DNA of 64,000 bases. Source: an uncultured Caryophanales bacterium. Its GTDB lineage: Bacteria; Bacillota_I; Bacilli_A; RFN20; CAG-449. How positions within the stretch are numbered: position 1 is the first letter of the stretch; every line of letters begins with the position of its first letter. The translations under genes and the position numbers were made by a program. The notes under the pieces were generated by a model. The model searched no databases and was not told the origin of the DNA. It saw only the letters and a list, made by a program, of their open reading frames with translations. Shown here in pieces: positions 1 to 9,567 of the stretch. The stretch spans positions 1 to 64,000 of the forward strand of contig CAMCEE010000010.1 in NCBI GenBank assembly GCA_945873815.1, read 5' to 3'.

Positions 1-29
1 TTTTTCGCAGTTTAACTTTTCCGACGCAT

Positions 30-167
30 TTATCGTCTTGGTAGTAAAGATATATGATATTCAATCAAGTATTCTTTATAATAGGGACCAACTGTAAGTT
101 TTGAAATGAGATTTTCTATATTAGATGAATATTTGTAACAAAATAATAAATTATTAAAATTCTTCAT
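30..167 (-). CDS. Small unidentified protein (45 aa)
   Basis: A 45-codon ORF begins with ATG five bases after a full AAGGAGG ribosome binding site (173-179) and ends in TAA. This strong site is the main reason to think it is translated. The product is polar with no membrane segment and starts MKNFNNLLFCYKYSS. I recognise no family. It follows the unidentified membrane protein gene on the same strand, with a 60-bp gap, and could share its transcript. It may be a genuine small protein or the shortened relic of a larger one; the sequence does not decide. Confidence 0.45.
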   Translation of the reverse strand: MKNFNNLLFCYKYSSNIENLISKLTVGPYYKEYLIEYHISLLPRR

Positions 168-227
168 AAAAACCTCCTTAGTAAGTAATCAAAAAACTTT
201 GTCAATCCTTAATTTCGTCATAATCTG

Positions 228-1175
228 TTATTTCATCCATAACTCCTTATTAACAAGTTCTAAAGTATACGATATATTTTCTTTTATATTTTCAGGTATT
301 TTTGAAAATGGAACTTTATTAACAGAGCATACATTCAAATGTGAGTGTGCTTTGAATAACTTATCTGAATTATCAATAGGAGCATTTATCAGATAACATA
401 AATACGAATAATCATTAATATCCCCATCTCTTGTAATAACTGGTTCTTTTCCGACTAGATAATAATTAATTTCATCATCTTCAAATATAACAACATCGCC
501 TGCCTTAAACAGAATTGGTAAATCTATTTTTTCGTTAAATGGTAAATTAGGTTTATCATTTCCTCTTGGATCATTTTTCAAATAGAAAGATATCGTCCTT
601 TCGTCAATATCATTAAATTTTCTGATATCCTTTAAAGCAATGTCAAGCAATTTTCTTTCATATTCGGTTGCTGATATATCCCTAAGTTGCTCAAATATTC
701 CAACTTTCTTTCCTTTCCAAAATTTAAGTGCCAATGTGCTCCATTGTAATACGTTCAATTCATCTTGATGCTTTCGAAGATATTCTTGTGTCTCTTTAGA
801 AAAAATATATCTTAAAATATTTTCATAAACCTGATTAGGATTAACATTGATACTTATAATAGATTTCAAAAACTCGGAAGAATAGTCTATAAAAGCATAT
901 TTTTTAATTAATGCATGAGCAACATGTTTGTGCTTTGGATAACTCCTAATTACCTTTATCGAAACTAAAGGATATAAAACAGCAAATAAATAAAATAATG
1001 CTGATAATACACTCATACAAATATTAGTAGACGTAGAAACATTATGGCCAAAAATCAATGCTAATAATACTGCTGTTCCTATGATAAAACATACTGATGG
1101 AACAATGATTAAAGTACTTTTTATCCAATCTATATATGCAGATTGTATTTTACCGTTGAACCAATCTTTCTTCAT
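228..1175 (-). CDS. Unidentified membrane-anchored protein
   Basis: I recognise no family. The protein (about 315 aa) has two hydrophobic helices near its N-terminus, roughly residues 20-45 and 55-75, followed by a soluble domain of about 240 residues rich in charged and aromatic residues. It therefore looks anchored in the membrane with a large domain on one side. The reading frame extends nine codons upstream to an ATG at 1202 that has no ribosome binding site. I prefer the ATG at 1175, which follows a GGGAAG sequence, though the spacing is long. Four regularly spaced A-tracts lie just upstream (1248-1320), and the small ORF at 30-167 follows. Confidence 0.6.
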   Translation of the reverse strand: MKKDWFNGKIQSAYIDWIKSTLIIVPSVCFIIGTAVLLALIFGHNVSTSTNICMSVLSALFYLFAVLYPLVSIKVIRSYPKHKHVAHALIKKYAFIDYSSEFLKSIISINVNPNQVYENILRYIFSKETQEYLRKHQDELNVLQWSTLALKFWKGKKVGIFEQLRDISATEYERKLLDIALKDIRKFNDIDERTISFYLKNDPRGNDKPNLPFNEKIDLPILFKAGDVVIFEDDEINYYLVGKEPVITRDGDINDYSYLCYLINAPIDNSDKLFKAHSHLNVCSVNKVPFSKIPENIKENISYTLELVNKELWMK

Positions 1176-1247
1176 AACTTTAATCACTTCCCTTGTATAC
1201 AATTATTTTACCATTTTTCATATACTTTAACAATCGATTAGACCTAT

Positions 1248-1320
1248 CGTTTTTTTATAGGGCTATCGTTTTTTTATTGTCACTTTTCGTTTTTTTATAG
1301 CGAGCAATCGTTTTTTTATA
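1248..1320. repeat. Four phased CG-T7-AT(A/T) boxes
   Basis: The 12-base box CGTTTTTTTATA occurs at 1248, 1288 and 1309, with a one-base variant ending ATT at 1267. Starts are 19, 21 and 21 bp apart, about two helical turns, so the A/T tracts lie on one face of the DNA. Phased A-tracts are known to bend DNA. The array sits upstream of the membrane protein gene that starts near 1175 and downstream of the tmRNA terminator. It could be a bent promoter element, a binding array for a regulator or nucleoid protein, or a degenerate tandem repeat. Confidence 0.6.
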
Positions 1321-1434
1321 AATACTTCAAATACACAATAAAATGAGGTCGATCGTGAAAATTTAATGATATTTGTATCAAAACAATTCATTTAACATAC
1401 CAAAATCGGGATTCATACCCTTATTCAAGTATGG

Positions 1435-1462
1435 AAAAAGGCTTGATAACGAGTATCAAACC
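1435..1462 (-). terminator. Terminator of tmRNA
   Basis: Read on the minus strand, GGTTTGATA and TATCAAGCC pair around a five-base loop (1440-1462), with one G-U pair, and are followed by five T. It stands 14 bases beyond the mature tmRNA CCA end, as expected for the end of ssrA transcription. Confidence 0.75.
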
Positions 1463-1475
1463 TATGCTTCTAAGA

Positions 1476-1851
1476 TGGTGGACCAGCTGGGAATTGAACC
1501 CAGGTCCGAAACAAGTCCCATATAGACCACTACAGTTTAGTTAACTAATAGATTTTCATAAAAGCTAAGACTAATTAACGAATCTAACTTTTACTATCGT
1601 ATGTTTTTTTCGTATCCTATTTATCCGAGTCGTAGAATCTTATTCTCTCTAAGGTTACACCATCTTTGAGCCGAGAGACCCATCTCGCGATGATGCTTTC
1701 CATCCCAATTATAGGGACACAATATGTGGCTTAATTAGCAAGCTGCGAAAGACATTGATGTTCTGTTGCCAGATATTTTTTGTTAGTCTTTAACGCGACA
1801 ACCCGACTGCGTTCCATACCCTACTCGCCCCGTCGAAACCGGAACTAGCCC
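1476..1851 (-). ncRNA. ssrA: Transfer-messenger RNA (tmRNA)
   Basis: tmRNA rescues ribosomes stalled on broken mRNAs and tags the unfinished protein for proteolysis. The 5' end (1851) reads GGGCTAGTTCCGGTTTCGAC, the conserved tmRNA start. The 3' end has a T-arm with loop TTCAATT, an acceptor strand CTGGTCC that pairs with GGGCTAG, and an encoded ACCA. The length of 376 nt is normal. The most tmRNA-like resume codon is the GCA at 1769-1767, after the A-rich stretch. That frame gives a tag ATEHQCLSQLAN ending at TAA 1733-1731. Another frame ends in SFAAC. Neither ends in the usual ALAA, so the tag frame is uncertain while the gene identity is not. Confidence 0.95.
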
Positions 1852-1876
1852 ATGTTGCACAAAAGTGCACTACAAT

Positions 1877-1904
1877 ATTATCATATGCACTATTTCTTTG
1901 TAAA
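1877..1904 (-). promoter_or_regulatory. Promoter of tmRNA
   Basis: On the minus strand TTTACA (1904-1899) and GATAAT (1882-1877) are separated by 16 bp, a good sigma-A promoter. The transcript would carry a leader of about 20 nt containing the small hairpin TGCAC-TTTT-GTGCA, which RNase P would remove to make the mature 5' end. Confidence 0.6.
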
Positions 1905-1908
1905 GAGT

Positions 1909-3102
1909 CTATTTTTTTCTCATCGAGAGGAAATCATATAACTCATTCAATTCATCTAAGGTCGATACATTAATTACATAGAAGTCATTTCCCATCGCTT
2001 TTGAAAAAATATCAGGAAGACGTTCCGCCATTTTTAAGGAGGAGCCATATTTCTCTTTTATCTCAAAATCATCATGTAAATACTCTATACCATCTCTTCT
2101 TCCATAATACGCACAATAAAATGTCTCATTAGAATTATTGATAGAACACTTATTAAAAGTCATTGAATCCGCCCAAATCTTATAAGTATTCACGCTTTTA
2201 GAATAATTGATTATATCTGGAGTATATCCTCCTGGACAACGCATGTTTACTTCAAGCCCGATAATATCTCCTTTTTTTCCTAATCCCTCTTTATCCTTAT
2301 TCAATCTAAAAAATTCTAAATGGAAATAACGGTATTTAGCATCAAATGCCTTTAATACTCTTTTTCCGACCTCCTCTAAATCTTGAGGCATTTCCTTATT
2401 TGAGTAATAGAAACAATCTTTATTTTCATTAACAATATTCATAACTGGAGTTGGAAATACTTCATTAGAAGAAAAAATAGGCTCACAATCACCATTTGTT
2501 ACTCCATCATACGATATAAGATCGCCAGGTACAAACTCTTCCATTATATATTTAATGTCTGGTTTATGTTTATAGAAAGATAATAATTCATCTTCGTTAT
2601 TGATCTTAAAAGTATTGTATGCACCTACTCCATTATCTGGTTTTGCCACAAGTGGATATCCAACATCAAAAGCAAAATCCTTTCCCTTTTCAAAAGTAGT
2701 AGGAATGATAAATCTAGCTACTTTGACATTAGCCTTTTTATAACATTCTTTCATCGCTTCTTTTGATTTAAAAAAATTGATTTCCTCCATTTTTTTACCT
2801 GTAGAAACATTAAAATCGCTACGAAGTCTTGCATCTTGTTCTAACCAATATTCATTGTTTGATTCAATAAAATCTATCTTTCCGTATTTAAAAGAAAAAT
2901 AAGCAACTGCCTTAAACATCTCATTGTAATCTTCCATATTAGATACACGATAATATTCAGTTAAAGATCTTTTCAATTCATTTGGCAAATATTCATAAGG
3001 AGTGGAAGCAATACCTAAAACAGTAACGCCATTATTCAATAATTCTTCACAAAAATGATAATAAGTTTTTGGAAAATCTGGTGAAATAAAAATAAAATTC
3101 AT
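1909..3102 (-). CDS. ATP-grasp ligase family protein
   Basis: ATP-grasp enzymes join a carboxylate to an amine, thiol or other nucleophile through an acyl-phosphate. The order of parts fits: an N-terminal nucleotide-fold (FIFISPDFPKTYYHF), a lysine strand YPLVAKPDNGVGAYNTF, a hinge YIMEEFVPGDL, and a metal-binding IIGLEVNMRCPGGYTPD near residue 290. The substrate cannot be read from the sequence. The start is set by GGGAG nine bases before ATG 3102; the frame is open for three more codons. It lies about 100 bp downstream of an esterase on the same strand and just before the tmRNA promoter. It could make a small peptide-like or amino-acid conjugate; that is inference. Confidence 0.8.
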   Translation of the reverse strand: MNFIFISPDFPKTYYHFCEELLNNGVTVLGIASTPYEYLPNELKRSLTEYYRVSNMEDYNEMFKAVAYFSFKYGKIDFIESNNEYWLEQDARLRSDFNVSTGKKMEEINFFKSKEAMKECYKKANVKVARFIIPTTFEKGKDFAFDVGYPLVAKPDNGVGAYNTFKINNEDELLSFYKHKPDIKYIMEEFVPGDLISYDGVTNGDCEPIFSSNEVFPTPVMNIVNENKDCFYYSNKEMPQDLEEVGKRVLKAFDAKYRYFHLEFFRLNKDKEGLGKKGDIIGLEVNMRCPGGYTPDIINYSKSVNTYKIWADSMTFNKCSINNSNETFYCAYYGRRDGIEYLHDDFEIKEKYGSSLKMAERLPDIFSKAMGNDFYVINVSTLDELNELYDFLSMRKK

Positions 3103-3210
3103 GATTAGCATCTCCCTTCATTAACAAAATCTTAACTTTGTATAAAAAATAAATCCATAATCCGGTATTATGAAAACGAATACATTTTGTTGAAATGTGA
3201 ATAAATAATC

Positions 3211-4305
3211 TTATTTATAGTCAATAATAAATTTCAATCCCTCACTAATTGCAATTCTCCAATAAATCTCATTATGATTCCCAGAATTATTAATTCTCAT
3301 CATAAATCTATTTTTGAATTCTTTTTTCTTTTTTAAAAGTTCATACATATCTTTTGTCGGGCCACAAATTGTATTCTCTAGTTTTCCTTTCTTTCCAGAA
3401 TACATATATATGTAAGGAACATCAATTTTTTGTTTAATTCTACTATCAATAAACGATTCAAAATCCTTCATGCTAAATAAAAGGAAAGCAGGAGAAAAAG
3501 ATAACGCAAATGAATAAACATCAGGATTTCTTAAAGCACCATAAAATGAAGCAAGACCACCAGAAGAAGCGCCATACAATCCAATATTTGAACAATCAAT
3601 AGAATAATTCCTTCGAACATAAGGAAGTACTGTTTCAATAATAAAATCTAATAAACCATCTAAATTACCATTATAAAAGCCTTCATTATTTTCAATATTA
3701 TCTGCACATACATCTCCGAAAGAAGAATCCATTGTAAGTTCTTCATCTCGATATTTAGAACCATTATCGATTCCAACAACAATATATTTCTTTTCCGTTT
3801 TCTCTTTTATTTTTTCAACGTATTCATCCAATTGGATTCCTCCATACGGATTCTTCTTTTCCATCTTGTTTTTAAAGAATGCGTTTTGCCCATCAAAAGC
3901 AATGATTAACCCATATTTATCTTTTTCATCATAAAAAGAAGGTGAATAAATCCAAATCCTTTTCTTTCCTGTCCAACAAGATAAATTCTTTTTATCCACT
4001 AGCACAATAGAATTTATTACCCCATCCTTTGAGTTCGACCCCACATAAAGAGCGTTCTTTTTAATCGCTTTATTGTATTTATAAATATAAGTATCTTCTA
4101 TTCCATTAACATAAATGAAATTAGTTTTTTCCTTATGTCCATTTGAAAAGCTTACATAATCCACCTCTAATTCATCCACATCAACATAGAATGTTTCTTT
4201 ATTTAGTTTTTTTGCAAAAACCCTCTTATGTTTATTATTCTTATAATAGATATTGCAATAACTTTTATCCCATTTGCATTTTGAGATTAATGTAATTCTT
4301 TTCAT
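3211..4305 (-). CDS. Putative esterase, enterochelin-esterase-like fold
   Basis: This is an alpha/beta hydrolase of the esterase-D/enterochelin-esterase type (PF00756-like). The nucleophile elbow is GASSGG near residues 245-250, preceded by the typical strand RIWIYSPSFYDEKDKYGLII and followed by a late histidine in NNSGNHNEIYW. The first 75 or so residues form a separate beta-rich region that recalls starch-binding modules of the CBM25/26 type, but that is only a resemblance. There is no signal peptide, so the enzyme is probably cytoplasmic. It starts six bases after uvrB with a GGGAG site inside the end of uvrB, so it is the last gene of the secA-uvrB operon. The substrate is unknown. Confidence 0.75.
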   Translation of the reverse strand: MKRITLISKCKWDKSYCNIYYKNNKHKRVFAKKLNKETFYVDVDELEVDYVSFSNGHKEKTNFIYVNGIEDTYIYKYNKAIKKNALYVGSNSKDGVINSIVLVDKKNLSCWTGKKRIWIYSPSFYDEKDKYGLIIAFDGQNAFFKNKMEKKNPYGGIQLDEYVEKIKEKTEKKYIVVGIDNGSKYRDEELTMDSSFGDVCADNIENNEGFYNGNLDGLLDFIIETVLPYVRRNYSIDCSNIGLYGASSGGLASFYGALRNPDVYSFALSFSPAFLLFSMKDFESFIDSRIKQKIDVPYIYMYSGKKGKLENTICGPTKDMYELLKKKKEFKNRFMMRINNSGNHNEIYWRIAISEGLKFIIDYK

Positions 4306-4311
4306 TATTTG

Positions 4312-6282
4312 CTATTCTCCCTTTAACTCAAATAAAATATCACGTAATGTTGCTGCTCTTTCGAAATCGAGATTTCTTGCAGCTTCTCTCATTTCCTTTT
4401 CTATTTCTTTTATGTAAGCTTCTTTTTCAGCACGCGTCTTTTTAGCATCATTTGTTTTCAAAGAAAATGCACTATCTTTAATTTTTAAAGGAAGAGAAAT
4501 TGGTTTAACGATAGTTTTTGGGGTGATATTATGCTCAAGGTTATACGCTTCTTGAATCGCACGTCTACGAGAAGTTTCTTTTATCGCTCTTTCCATTGAT
4601 TCGGTGATATTCTTCGCATACATTATTACTCGTCCATGCTCATTTCTTGCAGCTCGACCAATAACTTGAATAAGCGATCTTTCACTTCTTAAGAATCCTT
4701 CTTTATCTGCATCGAGTACTGAAATCAAACTAACTTCAGGAATATCAAGTCCTTCCCTTAATAAGTTAATACCGATTAATACATCATATTTCCCTCTTCT
4801 CAAATCATATATGATTTCTGTTCTTTCAAGAGTCTTAACATCAGCATGAAGATATGCAACCTTGTAACCACGATCCTTTAAAAATGCAGTCAATGATTCA
4901 GCATCTTTAACAGTCAAAGTAACTACCATTACTCTTTCTTTATTCTCAATTGTTTTATCGATTTCACCGATTAAATCATAGATAGGATTACTAACATCTC
5001 TAACTTCAACCATAGGATCAACTAAACCAGTTGGACGAATAATTTGTTCACTTACTTCATGGTTAGCCTTTTCAAGTTCATAATCTCCTGGAGTAGCACT
5101 AGTACAGATAACTTGATTAATCTTACTCTCAAATTCTTCAAAATTTAATGGGCGATTATCCAAGGCACTAGGCAATCTAAAACCATAATCAACAAGAGTT
5201 TGTTTTCTTGCTCTATCGCCGTTATACATACCTCTAACTTGTGAAAAAGTCACATGCGATTCGTCAACTACCAACAAAAAATCATCTGGGAAATAATCAA
5301 ACAACGTATAAGGAGTTTCACCTTCTTTTCTTCCATCTAAATGACGTGAGTAATTTTCAATTCCAGAACAGAATCCAAATTCTTCTAATTGTTCAATATC
5401 ATATCTTGTTCTTTGATCCAATCTTTCCTCTTCAAGAAGTTTTCCTTGTTCATGGAAATAATTTAATCTTTTAACAAGTTCTTCTCTAATCGATTTTGTC
5501 GCACGTTTAATCACTTGACTTCCAGAGGCGTGATCATGCGCAGGAAAAATCGGATACTCCGAATAAGTATGATATATTTCACCAGTTAATGAATCAACTT
5601 CAACAATCGAATCAACTACATCCCAATCATCAAGAGTTACTCTTAATACATGATCCTTCATAGAAGGAGTAATAAGTTCTAGACTTTCTCCTACGAATCT
5701 AAATGTACCCGGTTTTAAGGCAAGGTTATTTCTCGTATATTGACTAAGAATCAATCTCTTAGAAATCTCTTTTCGATCGATCTCTTCTCCCTTATGAATA
5801 ACAAAAGCAAGGTTTCGATATTCATCCGGATCCGTTAAACCATATATACTTGCAACAGAAGCAACCACGATTGTATCTCTCCTATCAAGAATCGATTCAA
5901 TCGCAGAACAACGCATAATCTCGATTTCTTCATTCATCTGCGCATTCTTTTCAATGTATGTATCACTTGAAGGCATATAAGCCTCTGGTTGATAAAAATC
6001 AAAATTAGATACAAAATATTCAACTCGATTTTCTGGGAATAATTCTTTGAATTCAGCGTAAAGTTGACCTGCAAGTGTCTTATTATGAACTAAAACTAAA
6101 GTAGGTCTATTTACTTTTTCAATAACATTAGAAATGGTAAAAGTTTTACCAGTTCCAGTCGCACCTAATAAAACTTGGTATTTCTTTCCTTTCCTAAGTC
6201 CCTCAACAAGGCTTTCAATCGCAGTAGGTTGATCACCCATTGGTTTATGATTTGATACTAATTTAAATTGTTTTTGTTCCAT
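4312..6282 (-). CDS. uvrB: Excinuclease ABC subunit B
   Basis: UvrB is the damage-verifying helicase-like subunit of nucleotide excision repair; it is loaded by UvrA and recruits UvrC. The 656-residue length is normal. Visible are Walker A GATGTGKT (residues 40-47), the beta-hairpin region around [14 protein letters not shown], helicase motifs [19 protein letters not shown] and QVIGRAARN, and a C-terminal UVR domain for UvrC contact ([21 protein letters not shown]). Its start overlaps the end of the S41 protease gene by 20 bases, so the two are translationally coupled. uvrA is not in the window. Confidence 0.97.
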   Translation of the reverse strand: MEQKQFKLVSNHKPMGDQPTAIESLVEGLRKGKKYQVLLGATGTGKTFTISNVIEKVNRPTLVLVHNKTLAGQLYAEFKELFPENRVEYFVSNFDFYQPEAYMPSSDTYIEKNAQMNEEIEIMRCSAIESILDRRDTIVVASVASIYGLTDPDEYRNLAFVIHKGEEIDRKEISKRLILSQYTRNNLALKPGTFRFVGESLELITPSMKDHVLRVTLDDWDVVDSIVEVDSLTGEIYHTYSEYPIFPAHDHASGSQVIKRATKSIREELVKRLNYFHEQGKLLEEERLDQRTRYDIEQLEEFGFCSGIENYSRHLDGRKEGETPYTLFDYFPDDFLLVVDESHVTFSQVRGMYNGDRARKQTLVDYGFRLPSALDNRPLNFEEFESKINQVICTSATPGDYELEKANHEVSEQIIRPTGLVDPMVEVRDVSNPIYDLIGEIDKTIENKERVMVVTLTVKDAESLTAFLKDRGYKVAYLHADVKTLERTEIIYDLRRGKYDVLIGINLLREGLDIPEVSLISVLDADKEGFLRSERSLIQVIGRAARNEHGRVIMYAKNITESMERAIKETSRRRAIQEAYNLEHNITPKTIVKPISLPLKIKDSAFSLKTNDAKKTRAEKEAYIKEIEKEMREAARNLDFERAATLRDILFELKGE

Positions 6283-8113
6283 ATGCTTTTGCTTTCTCTA
6301 ATACTGCTTTTTGAAATTCCACACTCTTTTCATACATTTTTCCTTGAAGTAAATAAGCTGTCTCTAGATTATATGCTGTCGATTTATCAGTGATTTGACT
6401 TGCATATTCTACTTGGAAATCATTACAAGCAACATAGAAATTATCGTATGATTTACCTATAATAGTTTCAATTTGTTTCTTGACTACTTTTCTTTGAATG
6501 GAAGAGAATGAATCGATATCGTTATCTCCATTCACAAAAGTAGTATAAACATTATAAGGTGGATTCGAATGGTAATAATTAAAGAATTGGTCATTTAACG
6601 ATTTTATCGTTTCTTCATCGAATAAACCATTTTCTGTAAGAGAATATGCTTTTTGATAAGCAACAAGTGCATCATTAACATTGTTAAATGTATTATTAAG
6701 TAAGGCCTCAATTCTTGCAAGTACAATCGCTTCATCATATTCATTATCAATTGTCTTTACCTCCTTACGATAATAATCATAAAGTTTTTCATCTTGAATG
6801 CTGCGATATTTAGGTTCGACAAAAATATCTGGAACGATACCTCTTTGATTAATTGAATTCTTCTCCATTGAAACTACCTCTGCTGAAGTATATCTAATAC
6901 TTGAAGTATAATCTCCTTCACTTGCAAAAGGGTACATAAACGATTGTGCAATCCCTTTTCCATAAGATATCTCACCAACGATAGTAACTTTATCTTTCGT
7001 ATCTTTATAATCTCTTAATCCTACAACAAATGATTCAGCCGCAGAAGCAGTCCCTTCATCAATGATAAGAGTATAATGACCTATGCTTTCATTAAAATTG
7101 CGCCATCCATCATAATTATAAATGCTTCCCCTATTATTACTATTAGGTGCCTCTACTGGCGTATATTTATTTTCACGAGGAAAATAGTAATACCCGTAAG
7201 CATCGATTTTTCCAGTAAACAAGCTTAATAATTCAGAGAAATTCAATACGTATCCTCCTCCATTACCTCTTAAATCAAGGATAAGATTATCGATGTAGTT
7301 ATTATCTTTTAATAAATCATTCTTAAAAATATCAACTAGTTCACGTGCAGGAGTAGATTCATTATTATTAAGATTTCCTAAAAAGGAACTGATTTGAACA
7401 ACTGCTTCTTTTTTTAATGAAGAATAATTCTTTTCAATTAATCGCGCTTTATCGGTATCAAAATAATTTCTAGTCGCAACGCATCTTTTTGTTACCCCAT
7501 CACGCAAAATGACTAATTCAACATTAGTATTAATACTACCTGCAAATCTATTAGACCAATCTGATGAAGGGTGTTCTTTTAAAACATAATAAGGGCTCCC
7601 CATATCATCAAACTCCCTAATTTTTACGATTATATCACCTTTTTTAAGTCCTACTTCACCATCGATAAATTGATTTGAATCATCAATAAATCTTGCTTTT
7701 GAAGCTGGAGAATTACTCATAACATGGTTAACTAATGCATTTCCATAATACGTTGCTCTTTCAAAACCAATACCTACTTGAGAGGTAGATAATCCTTGAG
7801 ATTCATTATTCTCTGAAGATACATAAAAAGTAAACCTATCATCAACTGAAGCCGTTAAACCATAATATAATCCATCGATTAATACCCTCTCATCTTGTTG
7901 ATGATAATATTCATTTTTAAAGGAATTGTAAAACGAAATGAATTTTGCCATATCTTTAGATACACTGATAGATTCTTTTCCACCAAGCAATCTTCCTAAG
8001 CCAAATCCAAGCGAACCAACGATAAGAGAAACTACAACTCCAGTTACCAAATAACTAGTTTTTATCGATTTAATTTTCTCTTCATAAGCTAAATCTTTCT
8101 CTTTATTCATCAT
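6263..8113 (-). CDS. C-terminal processing peptidase, S41 family with PDZ
   Basis: The protein has one N-terminal transmembrane helix (about residues 19-45, ending in a glycine-rich stretch), so its body lies outside the cell. A PDZ-like domain ([15 protein letters not shown]) precedes the S41 peptidase domain with [14 protein letters not shown], the nucleophile region [16 protein letters not shown] and a lysine in GEISYGKG. The Ser/Lys dyad is intact. A C-terminal extension of about 150 residues follows, perhaps a peptidoglycan- or substrate-binding part. CtpA/CtpB relatives process envelope or sporulation regulatory proteins; the target here is not known. It overlaps uvrB by 20 bases and the preceding gene by 11. 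Confidence 0.88.
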   Translation of the reverse strand: MMNKEKDLAYEEKIKSIKTSYLVTGVVVSLIVGSLGFGLGRLLGGKESISVSKDMAKFISFYNSFKNEYYHQQDERVLIDGLYYGLTASVDDRFTFYVSSENNESQGLSTSQVGIGFERATYYGNALVNHVMSNSPASKARFIDDSNQFIDGEVGLKKGDIIVKIREFDDMGSPYYVLKEHPSSDWSNRFAGSINTNVELVILRDGVTKRCVATRNYFDTDKARLIEKNYSSLKKEAVVQISSFLGNLNNNESTPARELVDIFKNDLLKDNNYIDNLILDLRGNGGGYVLNFSELLSLFTGKIDAYGYYYFPRENKYTPVEAPNSNNRGSIYNYDGWRNFNESIGHYTLIIDEGTASAAESFVVGLRDYKDTKDKVTIVGEISYGKGIAQSFMYPFASEGDYTSSIRYTSAEVVSMEKNSINQRGIVPDIFVEPKYRSIQDEKLYDYYRKEVKTIDNEYDEAIVLARIEALLNNTFNNVNDALVAYQKAYSLTENGLFDEETIKSLNDQFFNYYHSNPPYNVYTTFVNGDNDIDSFSSIQRKVVKKQIETIIGKSYDNFYVACNDFQVEYASQITDKSTAYNLETAYLLQGKMYEKSVEFQKAVLEKAKAYGTKTI

Positions 8114-8606
8114 ATTTTACCTCCTCAACTTCATAAGCAATTCTATTATTTTCATGAGTAAATGTATACTTGAGCATATAATGTGAAGGGCGATAGCTAG
8201 AAACTAATATCTCAATTTGTTTTATGCTATCATCGATAACCATATATTCTTTATTATTTTTGTTTACTATTTCAAAAGGATAGTTCAATTCATTATTTAC
8301 GATAAATATAACTCTTTGCTTAATAAAAGTATAACCTTTTTTTAATTTAATATTAGTTAATTCATCATAATCTATTTTATTAAATTTTCGCGTTATTCCT
8401 GCGACTACTTCCTTGTCAAAAGGGAATAACCTATCATCTTCAATTCCAATACCCATAAAATATTCTTTCGTCTTATATTCAATCTCAGATAATATAGTCT
8501 CAAAATATCTCTTTCTATTTTTTAGAACAATCAAAATAAAAACAAAGAAAGAAAGAGTTACAACAAAGAATACAATTGATAAAACTAACATTTCTACTTC
8601 AGTCAT
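8103..8606 (-). CDS. Unidentified single-pass membrane protein
   Basis: The 167-residue protein has one N-terminal transmembrane helix (about residues 5-30) followed by a basic stop-transfer stretch KNRKRYFE and a soluble domain of about 130 residues with alternating beta-like segments. I recognise no family. It starts two bases after yitT ends and overlaps the S41 protease by 11 bases, so it is translated as part of this operon and may work with the extracytoplasmic protease. That link is inferred only from position. Confidence 0.6.
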   Translation of the reverse strand: MTEVEMLVLSIVFFVVTLSFFVFILIVLKNRKRYFETILSEIEYKTKEYFMGIGIEDDRLFPFDKEVVAGITRKFNKIDYDELTNIKLKKGYTFIKQRVIFIVNNELNYPFEIVNKNNKEYMVIDDSIKQIEILVSSYRPSHYMLKYTFTHENNRIAYEVEEVKYDE

Positions 8607-8607
8607 T

Positions 8608-9567
8608 TTACTTCTTATGATTTAGTGGTCTAAATCCCTCTCCATTAATATCATGCGCACGGTGAATCGTTACAAATGCTCTTCTATCAACAGAGCAAAT
8701 AATCGCCATAAGTTGATTATATTCACGCATTGAATATGAAATCATCACCATCTTTTTATCATCCAAAGAGTATCCTCCTTGAATATCGATAATCGAAGTC
8801 GTACGATCCATATCTTTTATTACCTTTTCCGTGATTTCTTTATATTTATCCGTAATGATGTAAGCAACGAAGAATTTTGAACTACCCGCGAAAATCTTAT
8901 CAATAACGAGTGAAGCGATAAATGCGGATAAAACACCTTCTAAACATAATGCTAAATCATGAGAAGGATTTAATATAAAACCAGAAATGACTACAAGAGC
9001 ATCAATTACAAAAATAGACACTGAACTTTTTAATCTTGTAAAATATTTACATAAAACAAAAGTAATGATATCAACTCCACCAGTAGATCCACCACCTAAG
9101 AAAGTAATCGCACACCCAGTACCGATAAAGAATCCACCAAATAATGAACTAAGTAAATTCACCATTGCCTCATTTCCAATAAGAGAAGCGGAATATACAA
9201 TCGATAACCAAGGAGCAACTTCTAACAAATATTTAATTCCAATAAGAAAAATAGGATATGCAATTGTTGAACATAAAGTTTTTAATGAGAACTTAAAACC
9301 TAAAAATATTACACCAATAAAGAAAAGAGACCAGTTGAGAATAGTAATAAAGAATTCTATCTCAATCGGTAAACCTAAATAAGAAACTGAAACAGCAATA
9401 CCAGAAACTCCACCTGTTACAAGATTTGCAGGAATGAGGAATAATTCCGTTGCAAGAGCAATGATAAGCGTTCCTAAAAGGACTAAGAAAGTATTCTTAG
9501 AAAACTTTTTCACTTCTTCTTTAGTAATATTCTTAATCTTTCTTTTGATTTCTTCAATTCTACCCAT
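8608..9567 (-). CDS. YitT family membrane protein (DUF161 + DUF2179)
   Basis: The protein has five or six hydrophobic helices, the last with the sequence CAITFLGGGSTGGVDIITF that marks the YitT/DUF161 family. A C-terminal cytoplasmic DUF2179 domain follows (FVAYIITDKYKEITEKVI, GGYSLDDKKMVMISYSMREY), related to PII-like ligand-binding folds. Transport is presumed for the family but the substrate is not established. It overlaps the prfB end by eight bases and precedes the unidentified membrane protein, inside the secA-uvrB operon. Confidence 0.88.
   Translation of the reverse strand: MGRIEEIKRKIKNITKEEVKKFSKNTFLVLLGTLIIALATELFLIPANLVTGGVSGIAVSVSYLGLPIEIEFFITILNWSLFFIGVIFLGFKFSLKTLCSTIAYPIFLIGIKYLLEVAPWLSIVYSASLIGNEAMVNLLSSLFGGFFIGTGCAITFLGGGSTGGVDIITFVLCKYFTRLKSSVSIFVIDALVVISGFILNPSHDLALCLEGVLSAFIASLVIDKIFAGSSKFFVAYIITDKYKEITEKVIKDMDRTTSIIDIQGGYSLDDKKMVMISYSMREYNQLMAIICSVDRRAFVTIHRAHDINGEGFRPLNHKK

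Noticed and set aside
8987-9382. 131-codon ORF antisense to yitT
   Set aside because: Shadow of the yitT coding frame, without a ribosome site.
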